A stretch of DNA of 64,000 nt, taken from assembly GCF_030687495.1 (NCBI RefSeq), contig NZ_CP117435.1:1302001-1366000 (forward strand), read 5' to 3'. Source of the DNA: Pseudomonas sp. FP453 (lineage in GTDB: Bacteria > Pseudomonadota > Gammaproteobacteria > Pseudomonadales > Pseudomonadaceae). A program made the position numbers and the translations under genes. Below the pieces are notes generated by a model. That model was not told the origin of the DNA. It worked only from the letters and a program-made list of their open reading frames with translations, and did not search any database. Every line of letters begins with the position of its first letter. The first letter of the stretch is position 1. Positions 55,832-64,000 of this stretch are shown piece by piece.

Positions 55832-56293
55832 TTAAGCTCTGACGCGCAGCGTCAGGCCCTTGAGGAAGTTGCGCAGCAACTGGTCGCCGCAGGTGCGGTA
55901 GTTGGTGTGGCCGAATTTGCGGAACAGCGCGCTCAACTCAGGCTTGGATACCGGGAACTCGGCGGCCTTGAGGATGGCGTGCATGTCGTCTTCCTTCAGT
56001 TCGAAGGCCACGCGCAGCTTCTTGAGGATGATGTTGTTGGTCACCGGGGTCTCGATCGGCTGCGGCGGACGGCTTTCGTCCTTGCCACGCTTGAAGATCA
56101 CCAGGCCATCGAGGAAGTGCGCCATGACGTCGTCCGGGCAGAACACGAAGCCTTCTTCCTCGTCTTTCTTGAGGTAAGTCAGCAGGTCGTCCTTGGTCAC
56201 GTCCATGCCGCCGAGCTTGATGATCTCGACCATCTTGTTGTCACTGATGTCGAGCATGTAGCGCACGCTACGCAGTACGTCGTTGTGAATCAT
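55832..56293 (-). CDS. YehS-like DUF1456 protein
   Basis: A 153-residue protein made of two similar halves, each ~70 residues: MIHNDVLRSVRYMLDISDNKMVEIIKLGG and NNIILKKLRVAFELKEDDMHAILKAAEF. This duplicated helical unit defines DUF1456 (E. coli YehS). Cytoplasmic, with no known activity. It lies ~70 bases downstream of the RsuA-family gene in the same direction. Confidence 0.83.
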   Translation of the reverse strand: MIHNDVLRSVRYMLDISDNKMVEIIKLGGMDVTKDDLLTYLKKDEEEGFVFCPDDVMAHFLDGLVIFKRGKDESRPPQPIETPVTNNIILKKLRVAFELKEDDMHAILKAAEFPVSKPELSALFRKFGHTNYRTCGDQLLRNFLKGLTLRVRA

Positions 56294-56363
56294 GGTGGGT
56301 AATCCTGGTATTCAACTGAGGACACCGCGCAAATCCGGCGGTGTCGAGAAAAAGGGCAGCGGC

Positions 56364-57074
56364 TTAGAACTTCTCTTTGGCCGACAGGTAGCGCCACTGG
56401 CCGACCGGCACCTTGCCGATGGACACGCCGCCGATGCGGATGCGACGGATGGCGATGACCTTGAGGCCCACCGCTTCGCAAAACAGCGCGATCACGCCCG
56501 GCTGCGGGTTTTTCATCGCAAAACGCAGGCGGTTTTCGTTCTGCCAGCTGGCTTTGACCGCCGGCAGCTCCTTGCCTTTGTAGGTCAGGCCGTGGTTCAG
56601 GCGGTTGAGGCCGTGGGCAACCATGTCGCCTTCGACTTCGACCACGTATTCCTGCTCGATCTTGGCGGCATCGGCGGTCAACTTGCGCAGAATCTTCCAG
56701 TCCTGGGTAAACACCAGCAGGCCGCTGGCCTTGGCTTGCAGGTCGGCGCTGGCCGTCAGGCGCAGGAAATGGCCCTTGAGCGGGCGCTTGCTGAAGCGGT
56801 GTTCTTCGGACAGGGTGTCGGCGCTGATCGAGGCCATCGCCGTTTCTGCATCCACGCCAACCGGCGCGTGCAGCAGGATGGTCACCGGCTCTGGCACGGT
56901 GGCCTTGGCGTCCGGGTCGAGCTCGACCTTCTGGGTGGTGACTTTGAACTGCGGCTCGTCGATCACTTCACCGTCCACCGAGACCCAGCCGCCTTCGATA
57001 AACAGCTCAGCCTCCCGACGGGAGCAACCGACCAGTTCGATAAGGCGTTTGGAGAGGCGTATGGGGTCAGTCAT
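56364..57074 (-). CDS. RsuA/RluF-family pseudouridine synthase-like protein lacking the catalytic Asp
   Basis: A 236-residue protein. An N-terminal S4 RNA-binding domain (LSKRLIELVGCSRREAELFIEGGWVSVDG) leads into an RsuA-type synthase domain with YVVEVEGDM and GLKVIAIRRIRIGGVSIG. The family's catalytic Asp motif GRLD-x3-x-GLL is replaced by ADLQAKASGLLVFT, putting Gln113 at the catalytic place. Without that Asp, pseudouridine formation is not expected, so it may only bind RNA. The rest of the fold looks intact and not degraded. Confidence 0.82.
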   Translation of the reverse strand: MTDPIRLSKRLIELVGCSRREAELFIEGGWVSVDGEVIDEPQFKVTTQKVELDPDAKATVPEPVTILLHAPVGVDAETAMASISADTLSEEHRFSKRPLKGHFLRLTASADLQAKASGLLVFTQDWKILRKLTADAAKIEQEYVVEVEGDMVAHGLNRLNHGLTYKGKELPAVKASWQNENRLRFAMKNPQPGVIALFCEAVGLKVIAIRRIRIGGVSIGKVPVGQWRYLSAKEKF

Positions 57075-57158
57075 GACAAGGGCCGTAACAAAAGGGGGCG
57101 GCTATTGTACCTGCCTGGCGCCGGTTAATCCCGGCCCCATTTCAGTGTCGGTGTTTTT

Positions 57159-57283
57159 TGTGGGAGCTCTGGCTTTGCTGGGACCTGGCTTGTGTGGGAG
57201 CTGGCTTGCCTGCGATGCAGGCAACTCGGTTCAACAGGCAGACCGAGTGGATGCAATCGCAGGCAAGCCAGCTCCCACAGAAG
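57159..57283. repeat. REPIN overlapping the 3' end of the GNAT gene
   Basis: An inner pair (TGTGGGAGCTGGCTTGCCTG and complement, 57191-57280) has an extra partial REP upstream (TGTGGGAGCTCTGGCT at 57159). The right arm lies inside the acetyltransferase reading frame. Confidence 0.83.
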
Positions 57284-57728
57284 AGCGCAAGCGCAGGTGC
57301 AGCAAAGGGTACGGCTGCCCGAGGCCATCATGCGCCGTCCGTCCGATCACCTCGAATCCAAGTTTCAGGTAAAAGCCTATCGCCTGCGGATTCTGTTCGT
57401 TGACGTCCAGCTCATCGGCATTCATGTGCTCAATGGCATAACGCAGCAACTGCCGGCCAAGCCCTTGGCCCCGATGCTGCGGGTCGATAAACAGCATCTC
57501 CACCTTGCCCGCCGCCACCCCGGCAAACCCGGTGATGCGTTGGCGCAGGTCCTTGGTGCAGATCAGCATCACGGAGTCCAGGTAGCGGCTCAGCACCAGA
57601 TCCTTGAGCAACACGATGTAACTGTCCGGCAAAAAGTCATGGGTGGCCCGCACCGACGCCTCCCAAATCCGCGCCAACTCCACGTAGTCGCTGGTTTTAG
57701 GTGTATGGATAACCGAATGCTGCCGCAT
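57231..57728 (-). CDS. GNAT-family N-acetyltransferase with REP-derived C-terminus
   Basis: A 165-residue acetyltransferase. The acetyl-CoA motif is FIDPQHRGQGLGRQLLRYA, and DVNEQNPQAIGFYLKLGFEVIGR is the usual motif B. The ATG at 57728 follows AAGGGG. The fold is complete by LLHLRLR. The last ~17 codons (SSVGAGLPAIASTRSAC) are translated from the REP element, so the original stop has probably been replaced by the repeat. Substrate unknown. Confidence 0.82.
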   Translation of the reverse strand: MRQHSVIHTPKTSDYVELARIWEASVRATHDFLPDSYIVLLKDLVLSRYLDSVMLICTKDLRQRITGFAGVAAGKVEMLFIDPQHRGQGLGRQLLRYAIEHMNADELDVNEQNPQAIGFYLKLGFEVIGRTAHDGLGQPYPLLHLRLRSSVGAGLPAIASTRSAC

Positions 57729-57782
57729 GCCCGCTGCCCCTTGCCAGAGATGATTGGCGCCGATGGGCAAAACGATAGACGT

Positions 57783-57820
57783 AAAAAAGCCCCGCATCTT
57801 GTCCAGAGGCGGGGCTTTTT
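57783..57820. terminator. Terminator between the GNAT gene and rimO
   Basis: The stem AAGCCCCGC...GCGGGGCTT has A6 before and T5 after. It terminates rimO on the minus strand; the GNAT gene starts ~55 bases further on. Confidence 0.8.
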
Positions 57821-57835
57821 CAAATCTTTACAGCA

Positions 57836-59161
57836 TTAGTCGCGCTTTTCGGCCCACAGGTCGTATTCGTCGGCGTCGGTCACGGTGCACCAGACCTTGT
57901 CGCCCGGCTTCAACCCGCTGGCGTCGTCGATAAACACGTTACCGTCGATCTCCGGCGCGTCGAAGAAGCAGCGGCCTACGGCGCCTTGCTCATCGACTTC
58001 GTCGATCAACACTTCGATTTCCTTGCCGATGCGCAGTTGCAGGCGCGCCGAGCTGATGGCCTGCTGGTGCGCCATGAAACGCTCCCAACGGTCTTGCTTG
58101 ACGTCGTCCGGCACCACGGCCAGGTCCAGCAGGTTGGCCGGTGCGCCTTCCACCGGCGAGTACTGGAAGCAACCCACGCGGTCCAGCTGCGCTTCGGTCA
58201 GCCAGTCCAGCAGGTACTGGAAGTCTTCTTCGGTTTCGCCGGGGAAGCCGACGATGAAGGTCGAACGGATGATCAGCTCCGGGCAGATCTCGCGCCAGTT
58301 CTTGATACGCGCCAGGGTCTTGTCTTCGAAGGCCGGGCGTTTCATGGCTTTCAGGACTTTCGGGCTGGCGTGCTGGAACGGGATGTCCAGGTACGGCAGG
58401 ATCTTGCCGGCGGCCATCAGCGGGATCAGCTCGTCAACGTGCGGGTACGGGTAAACGTAGTGCAGGCGCACCCACACACCCAGGCTGCTCAAGGCTTCGC
58501 AGAGTTCGGTCATGCGGGTTTTCACCGGCGCGCCGTTCCAGAAACCGGTGCGGTATTTCACATCGACGCCGTAGGCGCTGGTGTCCTGGGAGATCACCAA
58601 CAGCTCTTTCACGCCGGATTTGACCAGGCGCTGGGCTTCGTCCAGCACATCACCGACCGGACGGCTGACCAACTTGCCGCGCATCGACGGGATGATGCAG
58701 AAACTGCAACTGTGGTTGCAGCCTTCGGAAATCTTCAGGTACGCGTAGTGACGCGGGGTCAGCTTGATGCCTTGCGGCGGCACCAGGTCGATCAGCGGGT
58801 TGTGATCCTGGCGCGGCGGCACGACTTCGTGCACGGCGTTGACCACCTGCTCGTACTGCTGCGGGCCGGTCACCGCCAACACGCTCGGGTGCACGTTGCG
58901 GATATTGCCTTCTTCCACGCCCATGCAGCCGGTCACGATGACCTTGCCGTTTTCCTTGATCGCTTCGCCGATCACTTCCAGGGACTCAGCCTTGGCCGAA
59001 TCGATGAAACCGCAGGTGTTGACCACCACCACATCGGCGTCCTGGTAGGTGGACACGACGTCATAGCCTTCCATACGCAGTTGCGTAAGGATGCGCTCGG
59101 AATCGACAAGCGCCTTCGGGCACCCTAGCGATATAAACCCTACACGTGGATTATTGCTCAT
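57836..59161 (-). CDS. rimO: Ribosomal protein S12 methylthiotransferase RimO
   Basis: A 441-residue radical-SAM enzyme adding a methylthio group to Asp88 of ribosomal protein S12. The N-terminal UPF0004 domain holds cluster Cys ([26 protein letters not shown]), the radical-SAM motif is [15 protein letters not shown] and a TRAM domain closes the protein. The ATG at 59161 gives the normal length. It is the last core gene before the accessory segment; the AT-rich stretch 59162-59293 separates it from the membrane-protein gene. Confidence 0.94.
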   Translation of the reverse strand: MSNNPRVGFISLGCPKALVDSERILTQLRMEGYDVVSTYQDADVVVVNTCGFIDSAKAESLEVIGEAIKENGKVIVTGCMGVEEGNIRNVHPSVLAVTGPQQYEQVVNAVHEVVPPRQDHNPLIDLVPPQGIKLTPRHYAYLKISEGCNHSCSFCIIPSMRGKLVSRPVGDVLDEAQRLVKSGVKELLVISQDTSAYGVDVKYRTGFWNGAPVKTRMTELCEALSSLGVWVRLHYVYPYPHVDELIPLMAAGKILPYLDIPFQHASPKVLKAMKRPAFEDKTLARIKNWREICPELIIRSTFIVGFPGETEEDFQYLLDWLTEAQLDRVGCFQYSPVEGAPANLLDLAVVPDDVKQDRWERFMAHQQAISSARLQLRIGKEIEVLIDEVDEQGAVGRCFFDAPEIDGNVFIDDASGLKPGDKVWCTVTDADEYDLWAEKRD

Positions 59162-59293
59162 ATACTCACAGCCTGCAGGGTCTACCCTGGTCAAAATTCG
59201 TGGCGCGCGATTGTAGTTGCTGTGCAAAAAATGCGCAAAAAAATAGTTGCTTTTAATAATCATTCGTATTTTTGTGGTGGGAGAGGTTACTGA

Positions 59294-60370
59294 ATGGATT
59301 ATCGGAACAGTGAGCCTAATGGAATTTATATAGATGAATTGGGCCGTATAACGGAGGCGGCTGGCAATTTTGAGAAAGGCGCACGTGATGTCGTTTATAC
59401 ATGGGAACCTAATGTTCTAATTAAGAAAAAGAATGATTATTCGAAGCTGGAGCTTTTTTTTGCTTCGGTGGTGGCTGCGTGTCTTTCAATATTTTTCTTA
59501 ATTATGCCGACGGATTTTACCGTTGAGTTGTCGAAAGAGTCCTTGAAGTCTATAGACTATAAGGTCGTCATCGCTGTGCTGGGGCTGGCGATAGGAGTGT
59601 TTCTTTGTTATGTACAATATCGTGAAAACGCAAGCCCGAAGCGGAAGCCGTCATTGAGCTTTGTAGATTTAGATGAAAGAGCGAGTAACAGAAAGTTTGA
59701 ATCACAAATTCTTGAGTTAAAGCACCGTCTCCATACGGCACACTCGAAAGGATTCGATTTGGCGGACCAAAGCCCTGAGATTGATGTTGTCGATTCACAG
59801 CAAGAACTTCGGGGGGGAACGTCTGTTGAAAGTTACATTCATGCAATTACGAAATCTCTTGATAGGCATATAGAACTTTCGGAAAAAAAGGCTTCTAAAT
59901 TACTCGATACTGGGACAATGTATCTACGTCGGGGTATCTACTTTTATGTCGCTTCAATATTTGTTTGGCAGTTAATTGCTCATGTGTGGGGTGTTGATAA
60001 ACAGCTGATTTTCGGCGTTGTGTCATGCTCGTTGACATTTTTAGTAGTTGAGTTTTTGGCGGCGTGGTTTCTTAAACAGTATCGTAGTTTTATAGACTCA
60101 TCTGTTCAGTTTATGAAAGTTAAATCTGTTTTTGATCGCTATTTATTATCATATTATGCAGTTAAGGAATTTACTGGTGAAGGCTCCGAAGATCTGGTTG
60201 AGACAAAGGCGCAGATCTTGAAAGTGTTATCTGAAGAGATCAAATGGCCTGAGGCATTAAATACAAAATCAGCTGATATGAATCACATGGTTCAAATGTT
60301 TGACTCCTTGGCCGGAGTGCTTGAGAGGATGAAAAAAGTATCTGCGAGAAACGAAGCGGGCGGTGCTTGA
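59294..60370 (+). CDS. AT-rich four-helix membrane protein of unknown function
   Basis: A 358-residue protein I do not recognise. Predicted helices are at 53-71, 90-107, 213-231 and 237-260. A ~45-residue polar N-terminus with Tyr/Glu precedes them, a charged ~100-residue segment (115-210, with heptad-like [15 protein letters not shown]) separates the two helix pairs, and a ~98-residue helical tail follows. The paired-hairpin layout recalls membrane effectors of defence or phage-linked genes, but no homology is claimed. The DNA is far richer in A/T than its neighbours. Its TGA abuts the recombinase ATG (TGAATG), so the two are coupled. Confidence 0.75.
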   Translation: MDYRNSEPNGIYIDELGRITEAAGNFEKGARDVVYTWEPNVLIKKKNDYSKLELFFASVVAACLSIFFLIMPTDFTVELSKESLKSIDYKVVIAVLGLAIGVFLCYVQYRENASPKRKPSLSFVDLDERASNRKFESQILELKHRLHTAHSKGFDLADQSPEIDVVDSQQELRGGTSVESYIHAITKSLDRHIELSEKKASKLLDTGTMYLRRGIYFYVASIFVWQLIAHVWGVDKQLIFGVVSCSLTFLVVEFLAAWFLKQYRSFIDSSVQFMKVKSVFDRYLLSYYAVKEFTGEGSEDLVETKAQILKVLSEEIKWPEALNTKSADMNHMVQMFDSLAGVLERMKKVSARNEAGGA

Positions 60371-62002
60371 ATGGAAAACGTTGGGCAGTTGCACCGCCCC
60401 AAAGTATACAGCTACTTGCGCTTTTCTGATCCTAAACAAGCGGTTGGTAGTAGTGCGGACCGTCAGCTTCATTATGCTCAGCGCTGGGCTGCCGAGAAGG
60501 GCTTGGTTTTGGACGAAACACTGTCTCTAAGAGATGAAGGTTTGTCCGCCTATCATCAGCACCACGTCAAACAAGGTGCACTCGGCGTTTTTCTGCGAGC
60601 AGTCGAAGATGGGAGAATTGCCGATGGCTCTGTTTTGGTCGTTGAGGGACTTGATCGACTTAGTCGAGCGGAGCCAATCCAAGCGCAGGCCCAACTCGCC
60701 CAAATAATTAATGCTGGCATTACGGTGGTTACCGCCAGCGATGGTCGCGAGTACAACAGAGCGGGCTTGAAAGCCCAGCCCATGGACCTGGTCTACTCGC
60801 TCCTAGTGATGATTCGTGCCCATGAAGAGTCCGACACAAAGAGCAAGCGCGTTAAAGCCGCCATCCGCCGTCAGTGTGAAGGCTGGATCGCTGGAACTTA
60901 TCGCGGACTCGTACGCAACGGTAAAGACCCGCAGTGGTTAGAGCTGACCAGTGAAGGGTGGGAACTAATCCCCGAGCGTGTTGCTGCTGTGAAGCGAGCA
61001 CTTGAGCTATACAGCCAAGGTCTCGGCGCGGGCCGCGCTGCAAACATCATGCATGAAGAGGGATTCAGGCTGACCACCTGGGGAATCTCCGGCCTGCAGA
61101 TCTACCGGATGATCAAACAGCCAGCGTTGCGGGGCGTGAAGCGCCTGACTGTTGATGGTGAAGACTACGAACTGGAGGGCTACTACCCGGCGATTCTGTC
61201 CGATACTGAATGGGCCGAACTGCAGCACCTGGCAAGCCAACGTTTCCGCCGCCGCGGTGCTGGCGAGATCCCGGGCATCATCACCGGTATCGGACTGTCT
61301 CAATGTGGCTACTGTGGTACTGCAATCGTGGCGCAAAACATCATGAATCGGCGCCGAGCTGACGGCAGTATCTCGGATGGCCATCGCCGTTTGCACTGTA
61401 CGGCTTACAGTAAAAACGGTGGATGTTCGAACGGCGCCAGTTGCAGTGTTGCACCGGTTGAGCGCGCCTTACTCAGCTTCTGCTCCGACCAGATCAATCT
61501 AACCAGGTTGATGCAGGCCGGGGATGCTGGCCAGACAGTTCAAAAGCAACTGGTCGCTGCCCGAGCTGCTGCTGCCAAAATCGTTACCCAACTTTCCAAA
61601 GTAACGGACGCGCTCCTGGCCGACGAGAGCGGTGCAGCGCCATTGGCATTTATACGCAAAGCCCGGGAGTTGGAGGAACAGCAGGTGATCGCTGAGAAGA
61701 AGGTTGCTCAGTTGGAACATGAGGCTCTTGCTACATCTGGGGTAGTGCGGCCAGCACAAGCTGAACGATGGGCCGAACTGGCGGCGCAGGTCGCGCAAGG
61801 GGACTACAGCGCCCGAGAGAAGGTCCGGCAGTTGGTCATGGACACGTTTAACCGGATCGTTATCTACATGCGCGGCATGGACACCAATGATGGCGATGGC
61901 AAGTTCGTAGATGTGCAGCTTTTCTCTCGTACTGGGCAGCACCGGCTGCTGCGGGTAGATCGCAAGAAAGGTGATTGGGTCGCGAGCGAGGACTGGGGGT
62001 AG
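60371..62002 (+). CDS. Large serine recombinase (site-specific integrase)
   Basis: A 543-residue recombinase. The resolvase domain has Y-x-R-x-S at residues 15-19 (YLRFS, catalytic Ser19) and VVEGLDRLSRAEP. A recombinase domain follows (~190-290, GWELIPERVAAVKRALELYSQGLGAG). A zinc ribbon starts at CGYCGTAIV and ends with C residues near CSNGASC, then a coiled coil (~390-460). This is the integrase type of phages and mobile elements. It is translated directly after the unknown membrane protein. Whether it mobilises the phage genes to its right, or only itself and its partner, cannot be told here. Confidence 0.9.
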   Translation: MENVGQLHRPKVYSYLRFSDPKQAVGSSADRQLHYAQRWAAEKGLVLDETLSLRDEGLSAYHQHHVKQGALGVFLRAVEDGRIADGSVLVVEGLDRLSRAEPIQAQAQLAQIINAGITVVTASDGREYNRAGLKAQPMDLVYSLLVMIRAHEESDTKSKRVKAAIRRQCEGWIAGTYRGLVRNGKDPQWLELTSEGWELIPERVAAVKRALELYSQGLGAGRAANIMHEEGFRLTTWGISGLQIYRMIKQPALRGVKRLTVDGEDYELEGYYPAILSDTEWAELQHLASQRFRRRGAGEIPGIITGIGLSQCGYCGTAIVAQNIMNRRRADGSISDGHRRLHCTAYSKNGGCSNGASCSVAPVERALLSFCSDQINLTRLMQAGDAGQTVQKQLVAARAAAAKIVTQLSKVTDALLADESGAAPLAFIRKARELEEQQVIAEKKVAQLEHEALATSGVVRPAQAERWAELAAQVAQGDYSAREKVRQLVMDTFNRIVIYMRGMDTNDGDGKFVDVQLFSRTGQHRLLRVDRKKGDWVASEDWG

Positions 62003-62008
62003 CTCAAA

Positions 62009-62024
62009 TGTTACATGTGTAACA
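62009..62024. promoter_or_regulatory. Perfect palindrome (operator candidate)
   Basis: TGTTACA-TG-TGTAACA, 7-bp arms, begins 7 bases after the recombinase stop and ends 11 bases before an SOS-like box. Its size and place suit a phage repressor operator. Confidence 0.5.
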
Positions 62025-62035
62025 GATCGGTTATA

Positions 62036-62051
62036 CTGGTTGTTTATACAG
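62036..62051. promoter_or_regulatory. SOS-like LexA box
   Basis: CTGGTTGTTTATACAG fits CTGT-N8-ACAG with one change in the left half-site. It lies 18 bases before the ATG of the 40-residue ORF. TTATACT just upstream could be a -10 element. Confidence 0.55.
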
Positions 62052-62069
62052 TATATGCAAGGAGCCCCC

Positions 62070-62192
62070 ATGCCGAGTCATACCTCACCCGGTGTCGTCT
62101 GCCAGTTGTACACCTCGTACGAGAGTCTGATTCTTCGTATCCACCGCCAGATAAACAGCTCCACCGCCCATCGCCCTGGATCTTTCCACTGA
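62070..62192 (+). CDS. Small ORF (40 residues) downstream of the SOS-like box
   Basis: The ORF starts at ATG 62070 behind AAGGAG and encodes a 40-residue peptide beginning MPSHTSPGVVCQLYTSYESL and ending HRPGSFH. It has one Cys and no membrane helix. It is the first frame after the SOS-like box and ends 18 bases before the next phage gene. I do not recognise it; a leader peptide or small damage-induced protein are both possible. Confidence 0.45.
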   Translation: MPSHTSPGVVCQLYTSYESLILRIHRQINSSTAHRPGSFH

Positions 62193-62210
62193 CGACTCGG
62201 AGTAACCCTT

Positions 62211-62648
62211 ATGGCCCGCATTGGCGGTATGAACTTCGACGTGAACATGGGCGACCTGCTTATCCACTCCGACCGGTCGTTCCTGCGCGATCTGATGCGC
62301 CAGGCCGAGGCCACCGAAGGCGGTGGCCAGCGCAAGACTTATCGCATCGTCAACGACACCGCCGACGGTTTTGGTGTGCGCCAGGTGCAGTTCAGCGACG
62401 GCGTAAGCGCCCGGGAGGACGACAGCCTGTTTTGCTGGCGGGTCCAGTTCACGCTGTCTGAAAAACTGTCGAACCCCGAGCGGGTCGAGAAGCGCCGTCC
62501 GGCCAATGCGGCCACGGCACAGGGCGCACCAGGTCAAGCGGTAGGAGGCGGCACCAGCGCTGCCGGCGAACCCGGGAGCACGGCCGAGCTGTCTGGCTTC
62601 GAGTCCACGTTGAAGCGCGTAGACGACTGGCTGGGGAGTGGCCAATGA
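62211..62648 (+). CDS. Phage baseplate-complex-like protein
   Basis: A 145-residue protein (MARIGGMNFDVNMGDLLIHS...) behind CGGAG. The N-terminal ~95 residues form a beta-rich domain (FSDGVSAREDDSLFCWRVQF); the rest is Pro/Ala/Gly-rich linker and a short acidic end. It overlaps the next gene by 4 bases and precedes a gpV-type gene, so it probably belongs to the tail/baseplate of a contractile phage. The family assignment is tentative. Confidence 0.6.
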   Translation: MARIGGMNFDVNMGDLLIHSDRSFLRDLMRQAEATEGGGQRKTYRIVNDTADGFGVRQVQFSDGVSAREDDSLFCWRVQFTLSEKLSNPERVEKRRPANAATAQGAPGQAVGGGTSAAGEPGSTAELSGFESTLKRVDDWLGSGQ

Positions 62649-63343
62649 GCCTGAAACTGCACAAGGTGCTGACCATAAACGGCGAACCCGTTGCCCTGGT
62701 TAAAGAGGATGTCCGCTTGGAGCTGCGAAGCCCCGGCCGGGCATCTTTCACAGTCCAGGCATCGGCGCCGCTCAAGGGCCTGGTAACGCTGGACATCGGC
62801 TACAACGACAGCACGCTGCAGCGCCACTTTATCGGCTACGTGGAGCGCTGCACGGCGGCCAACTCCCAGCAGCAGGTGCTGTTTTGCCGTGAGCTGGCCG
62901 CGATCCTGGCCAAGCCACTGCCGCTGAACTTGCGTCACGTTGATCTGCGCGCTGTGCTCGAGGAGATCAGCAAGCACACGGGGTTGAAATTCCGCGTGCC
63001 GGACAGCTCATATACGCGGGTCAAGGCGCCGTTCTTCTACAGCCTGGCCACCGGTTACCAGGCGATGGACAGCCTGGCCCGGGTTTTCTCTATCGACGAC
63101 CTGATCTGGCAGCAACAGGGCAACGGCGAAGTATTCGTGGGCAAATGGGCCGATAGCTTTTTTGGCGCCCGGGCGCCCCTGCACCTGCCCACCGAGCTGT
63201 TCGACGGCTACCAGGACAACCAGAGCGCCATGATCGCGGCGCTCCCAGGCATGCGCCCAGGCGCGACAATCAACCAAGGCGAGCGGGTCACTTCGGTGAC
63301 GCTGGCCGGCACTCAGATGGCATTGAAATGGAAGACGCAATAA
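62645..63343 (+). CDS. Phage tail/baseplate hub-like protein
   Basis: A 232-residue protein (MSLKLHKVLTINGEPVALVKEDVRLELRS...). It has a gpD-like beta start (GRASFTVQASAPLKGLVTLDIGYND) and a middle with ELAAILAKPLPLNLRHVDLRAVLEEISKHTGL, resembling hub domains that load the spike. It overlaps the upstream gene by 4 bases and the downstream gpV-like gene by 16. The precise role is inferred from position. Confidence 0.62.
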   Translation: MSLKLHKVLTINGEPVALVKEDVRLELRSPGRASFTVQASAPLKGLVTLDIGYNDSTLQRHFIGYVERCTAANSQQQVLFCRELAAILAKPLPLNLRHVDLRAVLEEISKHTGLKFRVPDSSYTRVKAPFFYSLATGYQAMDSLARVFSIDDLIWQQQGNGEVFVGKWADSFFGARAPLHLPTELFDGYQDNQSAMIAALPGMRPGATINQGERVTSVTLAGTQMALKWKTQ

Positions 63344-64000
63344 AACGAGCGGTAGAACGCCAGTTTCCCGAACTGACCGGTGGCTATCACCTGCCACGGT
63401 TCGCCAAGGTGATCGCTGTGCCTGATGCACCTGCGGGCGCTGGTGTCTGTGATGATTTCCGGCCGCGCTTTGGTGTTGACCTGCAGGTGCTTGGCCCGGA
63501 CGGGGAGGTGGACGCAAGCTTGCCAGTGCTGTCGGGTGTGCCGTTACCGGTACCGGTCGGTGGCGATGAAATGGGCTTCTATGCCTTCCCGGAGGAGGGC
63601 ACCACAGTTGTGGTGTGCTTTGCGTACGGGTTGCCGCACAAGCCCTATATCCAGACGGTGCTGCCCCACGGTCTGACTCTGCCAAGCGTGCCGAAAGGGG
63701 ACCAGGTATGGCAGCACAGCGAAGCCTGCCAGCAGCGCGTCGACGCGGACGGCAACTGGCTACGCCAAACGGACGGCAAGATCCAGGACAAGGCGGTCCA
63801 GCGGGAAGTGGAGGCGATGGAGAACACCGAGAGCTTCCAGAGCCACACCAGGACGGTGGATGACCATTCAACCGAGTCAGTGGGTGGGATCAAGAAGATC
63901 GAGGCGCTGGGCGCGCTCAAGCTGTTGTCGGGTGGATCTGCGAGCTTGGCGGCGGTGGATGATTTACACCAGGCGACCGGACGGGATTTGAACCTGGTGG
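63328..64000 (+). CDS. Baseplate assembly protein V-like spike, partial (runs off right edge)
   Basis: From ATG 63328 (MEDAIKRAVERQFPELTGG) the frame is open to the window end, ~224 codons. It has an OB-fold (GGDEMGFYAFPEEGTTVVVCFAYGLPHKPYI) and then a stretch with DADGNWLRQTDGKIQDKAVQREVEAME of beta-helix/spike type. It is the third gene of a second contractile-tail module, distinct in sequence from the gpV-like protein at 36.1 kb. The C-terminus is not seen. Confidence 0.7.
   Translation, partial: MEDAIKRAVERQFPELTGGYHLPRFAKVIAVPDAPAGAGVCDDFRPRFGVDLQVLGPDGEVDASLPVLSGVPLPVPVGGDEMGFYAFPEEGTTVVVCFAYGLPHKPYIQTVLPHGLTLPSVPKGDQVWQHSEACQQRVDADGNWLRQTDGKIQDKAVQREVEAMENTESFQSHTRTVDDHSTESVGGIKKIEALGALKLLSGGSASLAAVDDLHQATGRDLNLV

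Overview
The window is chromosomal DNA of a gammaproteobacterium, most likely a member of the Pseudomonas fluorescens group. The evidence is gene order (glpFKRD, rnt-pyrC-motY-argG, fdxA-mutS ... cinA-recA-recX, erdR-dgkA, finR-fpr), an RsmZ-type sRNA beside fdxA, a contractile-tailocin locus between mutS and cinA, and many copies of the REP palindrome typical of this group (GTGGGAGC...GGCTTGCC..CGAT). Core DNA is GC-rich. AT-rich patches mark accessory pieces (23.2-23.8 kb, the tail-fibre end at 39.1-40.5 kb, 59.2-60.4 kb).

Region by region. 0-6 kb: acidic amino acid uptake operon aatJQMP with its sensor/regulator pair aauS-aauR (aauR runs off the left edge), preceded by a sigma54 promoter and two TTCGG-N4-CCGAA activator sites. 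6-11.3 kb: glycerol regulon glpF-glpK-glpR-glpD. 11.5-18.9 kb: ybaK, an ABC ATPase coupled to argF, a molybdopterin oxidoreductase, grxD, a haem-type bacterioferritin with its ferredoxin bfd behind a Fur box, and a 2-Cys peroxiredoxin. 19-30.9 kb: rnt-pyrC, motY, argG, an orphan NarL-type regulator, nth, a soluble RnfB-like ferredoxin, metG, apbC, the GacA-controlled sRNA rsmZ and fdxA.

31-46.6 kb: mutS, carrying a net +2 frameshift, then an R-type (contractile) tailocin: LexA/CI-like repressor, leader, holin, baseplate V/W/J/I, fibre and its chaperone, sheath, tube, tail-assembly chaperone with a -1 frameshift site, tape measure, U/X/D proteins and a GH19 endolysin. There is no capsid, terminase or integrase. 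The holin (+2) and tail protein I (+1) genes are also frameshifted as read, and no spanin pair is visible.

46.7-59.2 kb: cinA-recA-recX with a LexA box, a LOG-family protein, a PA3611-like secreted protein, a DTW protein, erdR, dgkA, finR/fpr, trmO, a YehS-like protein, an RsuA-family protein lacking the catalytic Asp, a GNAT protein and rimO.

59.3-64 kb: an accessory segment. An AT-rich four-helix membrane protein of unknown function is joined to a large serine recombinase. Then come a palindrome, an SOS-like box, a 40-residue ORF, and the start of a second contractile-phage tail module that runs off the right edge.

The most interesting unexplained material is the cluster of insertion frameshifts around mutS and the tailocin, the matched operators around the tailocin repressor, and the membrane-protein/serine-recombinase pair.
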